DNA of 64,000 bases from Rhizobium redzepovicii (GTDB lineage: Bacteria; Pseudomonadota; Alphaproteobacteria; Rhizobiales; Rhizobiaceae): contig NZ_JAILYH010000004.1 of the NCBI RefSeq assembly GCF_019793435.1, positions 248,001-312,000 on the forward strand, given 5' to 3'. Positions 1 through 8,923 of the stretch are shown in pieces. The position numbers and the translations under genes were made by a program. Below the pieces are notes generated by a model. That model ran no database searches and was not told the origin of the DNA. It worked only from the letters and a program-made list of their open reading frames with translations. Within the stretch, counting starts at the first letter, position 1. Each line of letters opens with the position of its first letter.

Positions 1-1084
1 GCCAGAAGGCGAAGCCGGCAAAGATCAGGCCGGTCAGCGGCGTGACGGCGCTGGCCCAGTAAGCGTCGCTGAAATTCAGGCGGACGATGCCGAGCAGATC
101 GAACATGCCGATGATCGAGACCAGCGATGTGTCCTTGAACGTACCGATGAAGGTGTTGACGATGCTCGGTATGACCAGCTTGATCGCCTGCGGCAGGATG
201 ATGAGCCGCATCTTCTGCCAATAGCCGAGGCCGAGCGAATCGGCACCCTCAAACTGACCCTTCGGGATCGCCTGCAGACCGCCGCGGATAACCTCCGCCA
301 TATAGGCCGAGGTGAAAATCGCGACGCCGATCAGCGCCCTGAGCAGTTTGTCGACATTCCAGCCGGTGGGCAGGAAGAGCGGCAGCATGACGCTTGCCAT
401 AAACAGCACGGCGATCAGCGGAATGCCGCGGACGATCTCGATGAAGCCGATGCAGACTGTGCGGATGATCGGCATATGCGAGCGCCGCCCAAGTGCCAGG
501 ATGACGCCGAAGGGAAGCGATACGGCGATGCCGACGAAGGAGAGTACCAGCGTCACCATCAGGCCGCCCCAGAGCGAGGTCTCGACCGGCTCAAGCCCGA
601 AACCGCCGCAGAGCAGCCAAATGGACAGAAGCGGCAATGCGATGAACAGCAAGATGGCGTTCAGCCCCTTGCGCGGGGCGCGGGGGATCAGCATCGGCAC
701 CAACAGGACGATGAACAGGATGCCGACGATCGTCGGGCGCCAGCGCTCGGAGAGCGGATAACGGCCATAGACGAACTGATCCATCTTGGCGTTGACGAAG
801 GCCCAGCAGGCGCCACTCCAGCCATCCGGCTGGATGCCGCCCTGCACGGTTGTCGCGCAGAATGTCCGGTCCGGGCCGCTCCAGACGGCCTGGACGAACA
901 GCCAGTTGATCATATGCGGCAGTACCCAGGCGAGAACGGCGAGTGCAAGCACCGTCATCACTATATCCTTGGGTGTCGCAAGCAGGTTCTTGCGGACCCA
1001 GGCGAGGGCGCCCCTTTCGCCGGGAGGGGCCGGTTCGGGTGCCAGCATGGCGGTTCTGACGAAGGATTGGTTCGATATCGACAT
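1..1084 (-). CDS. aapM: General L-amino acid ABC transporter permease AapM (3' end cut by window)
   Basis: Inner-membrane permease of the Aap general amino-acid importer. Reading leftward from ATG at 1084 gives a protein beginning [18 protein letters not shown], with an N-terminal transmembrane segment, a long periplasmic insert and a typical His/Glu/Gln/Arg/Opine permease core; the EAA loop region reads [20 protein letters not shown] around residues 310-330. The frame is open to the window edge, so the last residues and the expected aapP ATPase gene lie outside. The start is one base after the aapQ stop, so the two are probably translationally coupled. Family assignment is secure; the Aap name rests on gene order J-Q-M and the long N-terminal region typical of this type. 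Confidence 0.92.
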   Translation of the reverse strand, partial: MSISNQSFVRTAMLAPEPAPPGERGALAWVRKNLLATPKDIVMTVLALAVLAWVLPHMINWLFVQAVWSGPDRTFCATTVQGGIQPDGWSGACWAFVNAKMDQFVYGRYPLSERWRPTIVGILFIVLLVPMLIPRAPRKGLNAILLFIALPLLSIWLLCGGFGLEPVETSLWGGLMVTLVLSFVGIAVSLPFGVILALGRRSHMPIIRTVCIGFIEIVRGIPLIAVLFMASVMLPLFLPTGWNVDKLLRALIGVAIFTSAYMAEVIRGGLQAIPKGQFEGADSLGLGYWQKMRLIILPQAIKLVIPSIVNTFIGTFKDTSLVSIIGMFDLLGIVRLNFSDAYWASAVTPLTGLIFAGFAFW

Positions 1085-1085
1085 C

Positions 1086-2282
1086 TTATCGCTCCACCAG
1101 GGCCATTTTGGCGTTGAACCAGTTCATGAAGACCGAGGTCACGACGCTGAGCAGCAGATAGGCGACGACCACCAGGAACATGAGCTCGACGGCCTGACCG
1201 GTCTGGTTGAGGATCGTGCCGCTGACGGCGAAGTAATCGGCGAAACCGATGGCGATCGCCAGCGACGAATTCTTCGTCAGGTTCAGATACTGGCTGGTCA
1301 GTGGCGGAATGATGATGCGCAGGGCCTGCGGCACCACGACGAGGCGCGTGATGCTCGATGGATGCAGCCCGAGCGCGCCTGCCGCTTCCGACTGGCCCTT
1401 CGCCACGCCGCGAATGCCGCTGCGTACGATCTCGGCGATGAAGGCTGCGGTGTAGAAGGAGAGGGCCAGGAAGAGCGACATGAACTCCGGACCGATGACG
1501 CTGCCGCCGGTCAGGTTGAACTTGCCGGCAACCGGCATGTCGAATGACATGGGCAGGCCGCTTAGCAGGAAGGCGAGAATCGGCAGCCCGACGATCAGGC
1601 CGATCGCCGCCCAGATCGTATGGAACTGCTTGCCTGTTGCCGCCTGCCGCTTGTGCGCCCATTTCGTCATCAGGACGGTTGCGACGATCCCGATCAAAAA
1701 CGCGATGCCGACAACCCACATGCCGGTCTCGAAGATCGGCTTCGGGAAGGCGAGCCCGCGATTGTTGAGGAACATGTTGAGCGGCAGATGCAGCGATTCA
1801 CGCGGCTGCGGCAACACGGCAAGAACGCCGGAATACCAGAAGAAGATGACGAGCAGCGGCGGGATGTTGCGGAATACTTCGACATAGACGGTGCAGAGCT
1901 TGGCGATCAGCCAGTTGCGCGAGAGCCGGCCGATGCCGATGACGAAGCCGATGATCGTCGCGGTGATGATGCCGGTGATGGCGACCTGGATCGTGTTCAG
2001 GATGCCGACGAGCAGGGCGCGTCCATAGGTGCTGTCGCTCGAATAGCCGATCAGCGACTGGCCGATCTCGAAACCGGCGCGTCCGCGCAGGAAGGCAAAA
2101 CCCGATGCCGTATTGCTGCGGGCAAGGTTTGCTGCCGTATTGTGCGCGATCCATGTGATCGCCACGACAAGCACCACGACGGTTAGGATTTGGAAGAAAA
2201 TACCCCGAATTCTCGGGTCGTACATGGCGGAGCTCAAACTCCAGCCGGTCGCATGCAAAGGTACAGATGCCTCTTGCGTCAT
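1086..2282 (-). CDS. aapQ: General L-amino acid ABC transporter permease AapQ
   Basis: 398-residue inner-membrane permease, partner of AapM. The sequence shows an N-terminal hydrophobic segment (about residues 28-46), a first permease stretch (about 85-150), a long extracytoplasmic insert and a C-terminal permease core with an EAA loop ([19 protein letters not shown]). This size, well above an ordinary 220-250 residue HisM/GlnP permease, is characteristic of AapQ/BztB proteins. It lies 97 bases downstream of aapJ, separated by hairpins, and ends one base before the aapM start. It moves amino acids delivered by AapJ across the inner membrane. Confidence 0.94.
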   Translation of the reverse strand: MTQEASVPLHATGWSLSSAMYDPRIRGIFFQILTVVVLVVAITWIAHNTAANLARSNTASGFAFLRGRAGFEIGQSLIGYSSDSTYGRALLVGILNTIQVAITGIITATIIGFVIGIGRLSRNWLIAKLCTVYVEVFRNIPPLLVIFFWYSGVLAVLPQPRESLHLPLNMFLNNRGLAFPKPIFETGMWVVGIAFLIGIVATVLMTKWAHKRQAATGKQFHTIWAAIGLIVGLPILAFLLSGLPMSFDMPVAGKFNLTGGSVIGPEFMSLFLALSFYTAAFIAEIVRSGIRGVAKGQSEAAGALGLHPSSITRLVVVPQALRIIIPPLTSQYLNLTKNSSLAIAIGFADYFAVSGTILNQTGQAVELMFLVVVAYLLLSVVTSVFMNWFNAKMALVER

Positions 2283-2379
2283 GCCGCGCCAATCCCCTGT
2301 GAGCCCGTTTTTGGGCTTTTCTTTTTTGGAAGAGGAAAGGCGTTTTACCGCCTTTCCCTGCTTTTCAAGCGGTGCGCGA
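2283..2379 (-). promoter_or_regulatory. aapJ-aapQ intercistronic hairpins
   Basis: The gap between the binding-protein gene and the permease gene holds a perfect 9-bp stem with a 6-base loop (2334-2357, arms GGAAAGGCG/CGCCTTTCC) and a second 5-bp stem (2302-2317, AGCCC/GGGCT). Read in the direction of aap transcription neither is followed by a T-run, so this looks more like an mRNA-stabilising or partial-attenuation element than a full terminator. Such elements commonly let a binding protein be made in excess over its permeases; that role here is inference. Confidence 0.55.
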
Positions 2380-3405
2380 TCAGCGAACCGGCGGAGCGTA
2401 CTGGATGCCGCCCTTGCTCCAGAGAGCGTTGAGGCCGCGTGCGATCTTCAGCGGGCTGCCCTGGCCGATATTGCGCTCAAAGACTTCGCCGTAATTGCCG
2501 ACGTTCTTGATGATGTTGTAAGCCCAGTCGTTGGTCAGGCCGAGGTCGGTGCCAATCTTGGTATCGGCCTCGCTGCCGAGGAAGCGCTTGATATCGGGGT
2601 TCGGCGAGTTCTTCATCTCGTCGACATTCGCCTGGGTGATGCCGAATTCTTCGGCGTTAACAAGCGCATAGGCCGTCCAGGAAACGATGTCGAACCACTG
2701 GTCGTCGCCCTGGCGCACAGCCGGGCCGAGCGGCTCCTTGGAGATGATCTCCGGAAGGACCATGTGCTCGTCGGGGTTCTTCAGCGTCAGGCGCAGCGAA
2801 TAGAGGCCGGACTGGTCGGTGGTATAGACGTCGCAACGGCCGGAATCATAGGCGGCGTTGACTTCTTCAAGCTTTTCGAAAACCACCGGATTGTACTGAA
2901 GGTTGTTCGCCTTGAAATAGTCGGCGAGGTTCAGTTCGGTGGTCGTGCCCGACTGCACGCAGATGGCCGCACCTGATAGTTCCAGCGCCGACTTCACGTT
3001 CAGGCTCTTGCGAACCATGAAGCCCTGACCGTCGTAATAGGTGACCGGGCGGAAGTTGAAGCCGAGTGCGGTATCGCGGTTGATCGACCAGGTGGTGTTA
3101 CGCGACAGAATGTCGATTTCGCCGGACTGCAGTGCCGGGAAACGATCTTTCGCCGACAGTGGCGTATATTTGACTTTGGTCGGATCGCCGAGGACGGCCG
3201 AAGCGACGGCCTTGCAGAAATCGACGTCGAAGCCGGCCCAATTGCCGGATGCATCAGGCTGCGCGAAACCGAGAAGGCCGGTATTGACGCCGCATTGCAC
3301 GAAACCCTTCGCTTTGACGTCTCCGAGAGTGGTGGCCGAGGCAGCCGAGGTGCCAAGAGCGAAAACTGCTGCGCCGAGTGCGGCGGACAGAAGCTTGTTC
3401 TTCAT
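2380..3405 (-). CDS. aapJ: General L-amino acid-binding periplasmic protein AapJ
   Basis: 341-residue periplasmic solute-binding protein (SBP family 3), the receptor of the Aap importer. It begins MKNKLLSAALGAAVFALG with a clear signal peptide cleaved near residue 24 (SAASA-TTLGDV). The mature protein shows family hallmarks: GFDVDFCKAVASAVLGD, the substrate loop around SRNTTWSINRD, and a late NYGEVFERNIG motif typical of AapJ/BztA. It is the first gene of a leftward operon, so the promoter lies in 3406-3764, shared with divergent metC. Its AapJ identity is well supported by length and motifs; the exact amino-acid range cannot be read from sequence. Confidence 0.95.
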   Translation of the reverse strand: MKNKLLSAALGAAVFALGTSAASATTLGDVKAKGFVQCGVNTGLLGFAQPDASGNWAGFDVDFCKAVASAVLGDPTKVKYTPLSAKDRFPALQSGEIDILSRNTTWSINRDTALGFNFRPVTYYDGQGFMVRKSLNVKSALELSGAAICVQSGTTTELNLADYFKANNLQYNPVVFEKLEEVNAAYDSGRCDVYTTDQSGLYSLRLTLKNPDEHMVLPEIISKEPLGPAVRQGDDQWFDIVSWTAYALVNAEEFGITQANVDEMKNSPNPDIKRFLGSEADTKIGTDLGLTNDWAYNIIKNVGNYGEVFERNIGQGSPLKIARGLNALWSKGGIQYAPPVR

Positions 3406-3764
3406 TTTTTCCCAACCTTTTCCGTTGTCTTATATTTTCTTGTGGGGAAGTTCCGGCGGAAAAACCTGCCGCCCCCAATGTCTCGACACCCTCCCGGCGC
3501 GAGTGCCCTATCACAGTCGCAAATGTCACCATGGTCAAGTGTCACCATCAATAATTGCGGCAAAATTCAGAATTTTGGTTGATTGCGCCGCATTCGAGGG
3601 CGGTTGGCTATGAAATAGGCGTCCGATTGCGGAAAAATAACGCGAAATTCGGAAATTCCATCATGTCCAAGCGTTGTCGCCAACCCACGGTCAAGGGGTT
3701 GACCGGAAACGGCGGGGCGTCCAAAAGTCTGGTTTTGCGCCCCTCGCCAAAGGCTATTTCCGAC
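3406..3764. promoter_or_regulatory. Divergent aapJ / metC control region with direct repeat and leader hairpins
   Basis: 359-base gap between divergently read genes. On the aapJ side there is a direct repeat TGTCACCAT at 3524-3532 and 3540-3548, next to an AT-rich stretch. On the metC side there is a 7-bp stem with a 4-base loop (3688-3705, CGGTCAA/TTGACCG), followed by a larger stem (3714-3743) made of GGGGCG/CGCCCC and CAAAA/TTTTG with a 2-base bulge. The second stem ends about 21 bases before the metC ATG. These could be regulator sites and a structured mRNA leader. I did not find a match to a known riboswitch consensus. Confidence 0.5.
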
Positions 3765-4955
3765 ATGAAAGAAAAAGACAGCTTGCTGCAGAATGCCGGC
3801 ATCAACACCCGCCTGACGCATATCGGCAACGACCCTTTCGACTATCACGGCTTCGTCAATCCGCCAGTCGTGCATGCCTCGACGGTGCTGTTTCCGAATG
3901 CGCGCACGATGGAGACACGCTCGCAGAAATACACCTATGGAACGCGCGGTACGCCGACGACGGATGCGCTCTGCGAGGCAATCGACGCACTCGAAGGCTC
4001 GGCCGGCACGATCCTCGTCCCCTCGGGCCTTGCAGCCGTGACCATTCCGTTTCTGGGTTTCGTCGCCGCCGGCGACCATGCGCTCGTCGTCGATTCGGTC
4101 TACGGCCCGACGCGCCATTTCTGCGACACGATGTTGAAGCGTCTTGGCGTCGAGGTCGAATATTACGACCCGTCGATCGGCGCCGGCATAGAGACGCTCT
4201 TCCGACCGCACACCAGGGTCGTCCACACCGAGGCTCCCGGCTCCAACACCTTCGAGATGCAGGATATCCCGGCGATCTCGGCGGTGGCGCACCGCCGCGG
4301 CGCCGTTGTCATGATGGACAATACCTGGGCGACGCCGCTCTATTTCAAACCGCTCGATCACGGCGTCGATATCTCGATCCACGCATCCACGAAATATCCC
4401 TCAGGCCATTCCGATATCCTGCTTGGAACCGTGTCGGCCAATGCCGAGCACTGGGAGCGGCTGAAGGAAGCAAACGGTGTGCTCGGCATCTGCGGCGCGC
4501 CCGATGACGCTTACCAGATCCTGCGCGGATTGCGCACCATGGGCCTGCGTCTGGAGCGGCATTATGAAAGCGCGCTTGATATCGCGCAATGGCTGGAGGG
4601 CAGGGAGGACGTCGCCCGCGTGTTGCATCCGGCCTTGCCGAGTTTCCCCTCTCATTATCTATGGAAGCGCGATTTCAAAGGCGCCAGCGGCATCTTTTCC
4701 TTCGTGCTCGCCGCCGATGGCCCGGAAAAATCCAGGGCAAAGGCGCATGCCTTTCTCGACGCGCTCCGGATCTTCGGTCTCGGCTATTCCTGGGGTGGCT
4801 TTGAAAGCCTCGCATTGCACGCCTATCTCAACGACCGCACGGTCGCCAAGGCTCCGACGGATGGTGCTGTCATCCGCCTGCAGATCGGCATCGAGGATGT
4901 GGTTGACCTCAAGGCCGATATCGAAAGGGGTTTTGCCGCCGCAAGCGCTGTCTGA
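3765..4955 (+). CDS. metC: Cystathionine beta-lyase
   Basis: 396-residue PLP enzyme of the Cys/Met metabolism family; cleaves cystathionine to homocysteine, pyruvate and ammonia in methionine synthesis. The PLP lysine is Lys210 in SIHASTKYPSGHSD, and Asp185 (MMDNTW) would hold the pyridine nitrogen. An upstream in-frame extension to 3555 exists, but homologous residues begin at MKEKDSLLQNAG, so ATG 3765 is chosen; length then fits the family. It stands alone, divergent from aapJ, behind a structured leader. Other family members (cystathionine gamma-synthase, sulfhydrylases) are possible, but the MetC-type motifs make the lyase the best call. Confidence 0.9.
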   Translation: MKEKDSLLQNAGINTRLTHIGNDPFDYHGFVNPPVVHASTVLFPNARTMETRSQKYTYGTRGTPTTDALCEAIDALEGSAGTILVPSGLAAVTIPFLGFVAAGDHALVVDSVYGPTRHFCDTMLKRLGVEVEYYDPSIGAGIETLFRPHTRVVHTEAPGSNTFEMQDIPAISAVAHRRGAVVMMDNTWATPLYFKPLDHGVDISIHASTKYPSGHSDILLGTVSANAEHWERLKEANGVLGICGAPDDAYQILRGLRTMGLRLERHYESALDIAQWLEGREDVARVLHPALPSFPSHYLWKRDFKGASGIFSFVLAADGPEKSRAKAHAFLDALRIFGLGYSWGGFESLALHAYLNDRTVAKAPTDGAVIRLQIGIEDVVDLKADIERGFAAASAV

Positions 4956-4966
4956 CACGCTGTGCT

Positions 4967-6121
4967 TTATGGCAGACGCAGAGCCCGGTACCCGTAAATC
5001 CAGTCGAGGTCCGCCGCCAGGCTTTGCGGCGGCTTGAGGCCGAGCACGAGATCGCGGCCGATCCGGATTGGCCCCTTCGCATGATAGGCGAACCGGTTGA
5101 AGGCGCCGCGCTGGCGAAGTTTCGCGATGCGTGGCGCCCGATGGCTTTCAAAGAGCTTTATAGCTTCCGCCGCCGGACGATTGGAAAGAAACACGGCAAG
5201 TTCGTAGGCGTCTTCGATCGCCATGGCCGCGCCCTGTGCGGCAAAGGGCATCATCGCATGCGCGGCATCGCCGATCAGAACTGTCTTGCGGCCGTCCTGC
5301 CACGCACCGGCGGAGGTTTCGAACAGCGGCCAGAACGTCAGCTTCCGGCGTTGGTCGAACAGCGAGACGATCGCGGCGTTCCAGCCCGAAAAGCGTTTCC
5401 TGAGTTCTGCGCGCTGCTCGGCCGTCGGCTCGCTTTGCCAGGCCTGCGGCGCGCTGTTGCCGGCGGTTATCGCCACCATGTTGAAGTTGGCAGTCTCCCT
5501 CAAAGGGTAGCAGACGAGATGTGCCGAGCCGCCGAGGAAAGCGCATACGCTTTGTCGGTCGAGGAAGCCGGGCGCTTCGGTTTCGGCAATGGTGAAGCGG
5601 TAGGCGATATTGCCGGAAAACCGTGGCGAGGGGCTGCCCGGAACCAATTGTCGCAGCTTCGACCAGACGCCGTCGGCGCCGATGACGGCATCGGCGTCCC
5701 GCTCGAAATCCGGCAGCGCCGATTCCATCCTGATACCAAGGTGAAGCCGGCAGAGCGGATCGGCCTCGACCGCGGCCAAAAGGGTTTTCTGCAATGTGCT
5801 GCGATGCAGGACGCCATAGGGAGCGCCCCAGCGCTGCCGTGCGAATGTGCCTGCAGGCACGGCTGCCAGCTGGCGCAGCGAACTGCCCGAGATCAGCCGG
5901 ATCGTTTCCGGCTCGAGCCAGACCTTTGACAACCCGTCAAGGATACCAAGTTCGGCAAGAATGCGCGAGGCGTTGGGCGAAACCTGCAAGCCGGCGCCGA
6001 CCTCGGTGAGTTCACCCGCCTGCTCGAAGATGTCGGAGCTGATGCCCCGACGCGAAAGCGATAGCGCAGCGGTCAGCCCCGATATCCCGGCGCCGATGAT
6101 GGCGGCATGTTCGACCGGCAT
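4967..6121 (-). CDS. FAD-dependent aromatic-ring-type monooxygenase
   Basis: 384-residue flavoprotein of the salicylate hydroxylase / UbiH-like class. The N-terminal dinucleotide fold reads AAIIGAGISGLTAAL (GxGxxG at residues 10-15), followed by a middle DGVW motif (GADGVWS) and the second FAD motif GDAAHAMMPFAAQGAAMAIED near residue 285. The C-terminus ends in a short helical tail, as in single-component hydroxylases. It would use NAD(P)H and O2 to hydroxylate an unidentified, probably aromatic, substrate. It is convergent with metC (11-base gap) and lies 28 bases after the zinc-finger gene, so the two may share a transcript. Substrate unknown. Confidence 0.85.
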   Translation of the reverse strand: MPVEHAAIIGAGISGLTAALSLSRRGISSDIFEQAGELTEVGAGLQVSPNASRILAELGILDGLSKVWLEPETIRLISGSSLRQLAAVPAGTFARQRWGAPYGVLHRSTLQKTLLAAVEADPLCRLHLGIRMESALPDFERDADAVIGADGVWSKLRQLVPGSPSPRFSGNIAYRFTIAETEAPGFLDRQSVCAFLGGSAHLVCYPLRETANFNMVAITAGNSAPQAWQSEPTAEQRAELRKRFSGWNAAIVSLFDQRRKLTFWPLFETSAGAWQDGRKTVLIGDAAHAMMPFAAQGAAMAIEDAYELAVFLSNRPAAEAIKLFESHRAPRIAKLRQRGAFNRFAYHAKGPIRIGRDLVLGLKPPQSLAADLDWIYGYRALRLP

Positions 6122-6149
6122 TATCCGTCCGATCCGAAATCTGGACGGG

Positions 6150-6395
6150 TTACGCCGCCTTCACGTGGAAAACGCAGCCGGCCGGGTTGGTCTGGCTCGG
6201 CTTGAGCGCGGAATTGAAGCGATAGAGCGTCGAACAGTAGGAACAGACCTTCTCGTTGTCGTCGCCCATGTCGATGAAGATATGCGGATGGTCGAACGGG
6301 GCCGAAGCGCCGGTGCACATGAATTCCTTGACGCCGACTTCGATAACCCGGTGACCGCCGTCGTTCTGGAAGTGGGGAATGTTGTGGCCGGCCAT
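6150..6395 (-). CDS. Small zinc-finger domain protein (zf-CHCC / NDUFS6-like)
   Basis: 81-residue protein with a predicted zinc site: Cys27 (EFMCTGAS), His36/His38 (DHPHIF), Cys51 and Cys54 (VCSYCSTLY). The pattern matches the zf-CHCC family that includes the NDUFS6 accessory subunit of mitochondrial complex I and its alphaproteobacterial relatives. No signal peptide or membrane segment. A role as a complex-I accessory protein is plausible in alphaproteobacteria but is inference from the family. Confidence 0.85.
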   Translation of the reverse strand: MAGHNIPHFQNDGGHRVIEVGVKEFMCTGASAPFDHPHIFIDMGDDNEKVCSYCSTLYRFNSALKPSQTNPAGCVFHVKAA

Positions 6396-6561
6396 GTCGC
6401 TCTCCGAATGCTTGAAATCTGCGCGGACCTTATAAGCCTTCGCCGCAAATGTGTAGAGCCAAAGCGCCGCGGTGGGTACTGTTTTTAGGCACAGTTTCTA
6501 GCTTCACGATGAATGGCGGCTCGATTATGGTCGCGCGGAAAAGGCCCTGAAGGAAGACGCG

Positions 6562-7347
6562 ATGAACCTGAACACGCCTGCATTTTCAAGCTTCACCCAT
6601 GACGGATTGAAGCTCGCCTTCTTCGATGAGGGCGATCCGGCCGGCTTGCCCGTCTTGTTGATCCACGGATTTGCTTCGACCGCAAACGTCAACTGGGTGC
6701 ACCCCGGCTGGCTGAAGACGCTGGGCGATGCCGGCTACCGGGTGATCGCCATCGACAATCGTGGCCACGGCGCAAGCGACAAGCCGCACGATGCCGAAGC
6801 CTATCGTCCATGGGTGATGGCCGGCGATGCGATCGCGCTTCTGGATCATCTCGGCATCCCGGAAGCCAATGTCATGGGTTATTCGATGGGCGCGCGCATT
6901 TCGGTCTTTGCCGCCCTTGCCAATCCGCATCGGGTCCGCTCGCTGGTGCTCGGCGGTCTCGGCATCGGCATGACCGACGGCGTCGGCGACTGGGATCCGA
7001 TCGCCAATGCGCTGCTTGCTCCCTCGCTCGAGGACGTCACGCATGACCGCGGCCGCATGTTCCGCGCCTTCGCCGAACAGACTAAGAGCGATCGCGTCGC
7101 CCTTGCCCTCTGCATCCGCGGCTCGCGCGATCTCGTTGCCCGCACGGATATGGGAAGGCTCGACATGCCGACGCTGATCGGCGTCGGCACAAAAGACGAT
7201 ATCGCCGGCTCGCCGCAGGCGTTGGCGGCGCTGATGCCTGATGCCGAAGCGCTGGATATTCCGGGCCGTGATCACATGCTCGCCGTCGGCGACAAGGTTT
7301 TCAAGCAGGCGGTGCTGGCCTTCTACGCGAAAGTCGCCAGCGGGTGA
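6562..7347 (+). CDS. Alpha/beta hydrolase
   Basis: 261-residue alpha/beta-fold hydrolase. The oxyanion region is LLIHGFAST (residues 33-40), the strand-5 loop DNRGHGASD (65-73), the nucleophile elbow GYSMGA with Ser108, and the C-terminal catalytic His lies in GRDHML near residue 242. No signal peptide, so a cytoplasmic esterase- or lactonase-type enzyme. It is read away from the zinc-finger gene across a 166-base gap and is followed by cysE after about 140 bases. Substrate cannot be told from sequence. Confidence 0.88.
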   Translation: MNLNTPAFSSFTHDGLKLAFFDEGDPAGLPVLLIHGFASTANVNWVHPGWLKTLGDAGYRVIAIDNRGHGASDKPHDAEAYRPWVMAGDAIALLDHLGIPEANVMGYSMGARISVFAALANPHRVRSLVLGGLGIGMTDGVGDWDPIANALLAPSLEDVTHDRGRMFRAFAEQTKSDRVALALCIRGSRDLVARTDMGRLDMPTLIGVGTKDDIAGSPQALAALMPDAEALDIPGRDHMLAVGDKVFKQAVLAFYAKVASG

Positions 7348-7488
7348 CATTGGTGGGTGAGATCATCATGATGCCGAAAACCCATGCTAAAAAACCATGG
7401 CGACGGCACCCATTTATGTTATTGGCGTTTTCCACTATATATTGGCATTCCGAAAACGGCATTCCTGTTGGCAACGAGGAGAGCGGCC

Positions 7489-8322
7489 ATGGTCGCCAAG
7501 ACTGATATTCGTGCTTTTGAGACAGGCCATCCGCTAAAGGTGATGGATCCCATCTGGGACAGCCTGCGCGAGGAAGCCCGGCTCGCCGCCGAACGGGACC
7601 CGGTTCTCGCCGCCTTCCTCTACTCGACAGTGATCAACTACCATTCGCTCGAGGAATGCGTCATCCATCGCATCTGCGAACGTCTCGATCACCCCGACAT
7701 GCAGGCGAACCTGCTTCGCCAGACCTTCGAGGAAATGCTCTCCGATTGGCCGGAATGGAGTTCCATTCTGCGCGTCGACATCCAAGCCATCTACGATCGC
7801 GATCCCGCCTGCCTGCGGTTCATGGAAGCCGTGCTCTATTTCAAGGGCTTCCACGCGCTGCAGACACACCGTCTCGCCCATTGGCTGCTGAACCGCGGCC
7901 GGCGAGATTTCGCGCTCTATCTGCAGAGCCGTTCTTCTAGCGTCTTCCAAACCGACATCAATCCGGCCGCCCGGATCGGCAAAGGCATCTTCCTCGATCA
8001 CGCCACCGGCCTCGTCGTCGGCGAGACGGCTGTGATCGGCGATAACGTCTCGATCCTGCACAACGTCACGCTCGGCGGTACCGGCAAAGAGGGCGCCGAC
8101 CGCCATCCGAAGATCGGCAGCGGCGTCATGATCGGCGCCGGCGCAAAGATCCTCGGCAATATCGAGATCGGCTACTGCTCACGCATCGCCGCCGGTTCCG
8201 TCGTCTTGAAAGCGGTGCCGCCGAAGAAGACGGTCGCCGGCGTACCGGCCAAGGTCGTCGGCGAAGCAGGTTGTTCCGAGCCGTCGCGCAACATGGACCA
8301 GGTGATCGGCGCCGATATCTGA
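7489..8322 (+). CDS. cysE: Serine O-acetyltransferase
   Basis: 277-residue enzyme that acetylates L-serine with acetyl-CoA to make O-acetylserine for cysteine synthesis. An N-terminal helical SATase domain (residues 15-130, DPIWDSLREEARLAAERDP) precedes a left-handed beta-helix of hexapeptide repeats (about 150-250) containing the catalytic DHATGLVVGETAVIG and HNVTLGGTGK segments. ATG 7489 is preferred over an upstream ATG at 7384 because it follows the Shine-Dalgarno-like GAGGAGAG and matches homologue N-termini. Feedback inhibition by cysteine is usual in the family. Probably co-transcribed with the downstream DUF3126 gene. Confidence 0.95.
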   Translation: MVAKTDIRAFETGHPLKVMDPIWDSLREEARLAAERDPVLAAFLYSTVINYHSLEECVIHRICERLDHPDMQANLLRQTFEEMLSDWPEWSSILRVDIQAIYDRDPACLRFMEAVLYFKGFHALQTHRLAHWLLNRGRRDFALYLQSRSSSVFQTDINPAARIGKGIFLDHATGLVVGETAVIGDNVSILHNVTLGGTGKEGADRHPKIGSGVMIGAGAKILGNIEIGYCSRIAAGSVVLKAVPPKKTVAGVPAKVVGEAGCSEPSRNMDQVIGADI

Positions 8323-8447
8323 TCGGCTGCCGGAAGGATTGGGAAAGGTCGGCGGGGACGAAAATTGCCAAGTGGCAACCTTGCCTTTACACCGCTGCTT
8401 TTCCTGTGCAAGAAGCGGTCAATCAAGACCGTTTACGGAGATACAGA

Positions 8448-8651
8448 GTGAAGCCTGAAGAAATCAAGAAGCTCGACGCCTATTTCAAACGCATGCTCAA
8501 TCCGCAGATCGTCGTCAAGGCGCGTCCGCGCAAGAATGATTCTGCAGAAGTCTATCTCGGCGAAGAATTTCTGGGCGTCGTCTATATCGATGACGAGGAC
8601 GGCGACCGCTCCTACAACTTTTCGATGGCGATCCTCGACGTCGATCTCTAA
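8448..8651 (+). CDS. DUF3126 family small protein
   Basis: 67-residue protein beginning at GTG 8448 (reads MKPEEIKKLDAYFKRMLNP), preceded by a GGAGA-type ribosome site. The sequence is acidic toward the end (YIDDEDGDRSYNFSMAILDVDL). It is a conserved alphaproteobacterial family of unknown function, commonly found downstream of cysE as here, which suggests but does not prove a link to cysteine metabolism. A strong terminator follows. Confidence 0.85.
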   Translation: MKPEEIKKLDAYFKRMLNPQIVVKARPRKNDSAEVYLGEEFLGVVYIDDEDGDRSYNFSMAILDVDL

Positions 8652-8673
8652 TCCGCTCGAACGCTTTCCAAGG

Positions 8674-8706
8674 GACCGAACGGCGCGATCCGTTCGGTCT
8701 TTTTCG
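8674..8706 (+). terminator. Rho-independent terminator after cysE-DUF3126
   Basis: Perfect 10-bp GC-rich stem GACCGAACGG / CCGTTCGGTC (8674-8699) with a 6-base loop, followed by TCTTTTTCG. It ends the cysE transcription unit and insulates the phasin gene. Confidence 0.9.
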
Positions 8707-8923
8707 TTTTCTGGGCTTCAGTTCAAAATTTATTTGAAGCTTCAGGTTGCGTTTATATGATATATATTAGCAAAAACAGTTAAAGACGTACGTGCCCCGG
8801 CGCGCATCCTTTGTTTTATTATTGTTGCACAACCGGTGGGTGTTTTGCAATGCACAAGACTACTTGACTATTTGTGCGTTGCAGCTACCCTGCCGCCATC
8901 CCACAGCCCAACGGAGGACGGTC
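8707..8923 (+). promoter_or_regulatory. AT-rich phasin upstream region with TGCA-type motifs
   Basis: This 217-base region is much more AT-rich than the surrounding sequence. It carries clustered TTGCAC / TTGCAATGCAC / GTGCGTTGCA motifs at 8825-8830, 8845-8855 and 8874-8883. Phasin genes in alphaproteobacteria are often repressed by PhaR proteins that bind TGCA-rich sites, so these are candidate operators. The Shine-Dalgarno site is CGGAGGA at about 8912-8918. Confidence 0.5.

Noticed and set aside
2301..2325. Plus-strand terminator AGCCC..GGGCT followed by TTTTCTTTTTT
   Set aside because: It has the right shape, but the only genes to its left are read on the minus strand, so it would end only antisense RNA. 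It is reported as part of the aap intercistronic hairpins.
3555..3764. Upstream extension of metC by 70 codons and a SAM-II riboswitch in the same leader
   Set aside because: The extension has no ribosome site and does not look like family sequence. The riboswitch was considered, but I could not match the conserved SAM-II core by eye; it is kept only as an unassigned structured leader.
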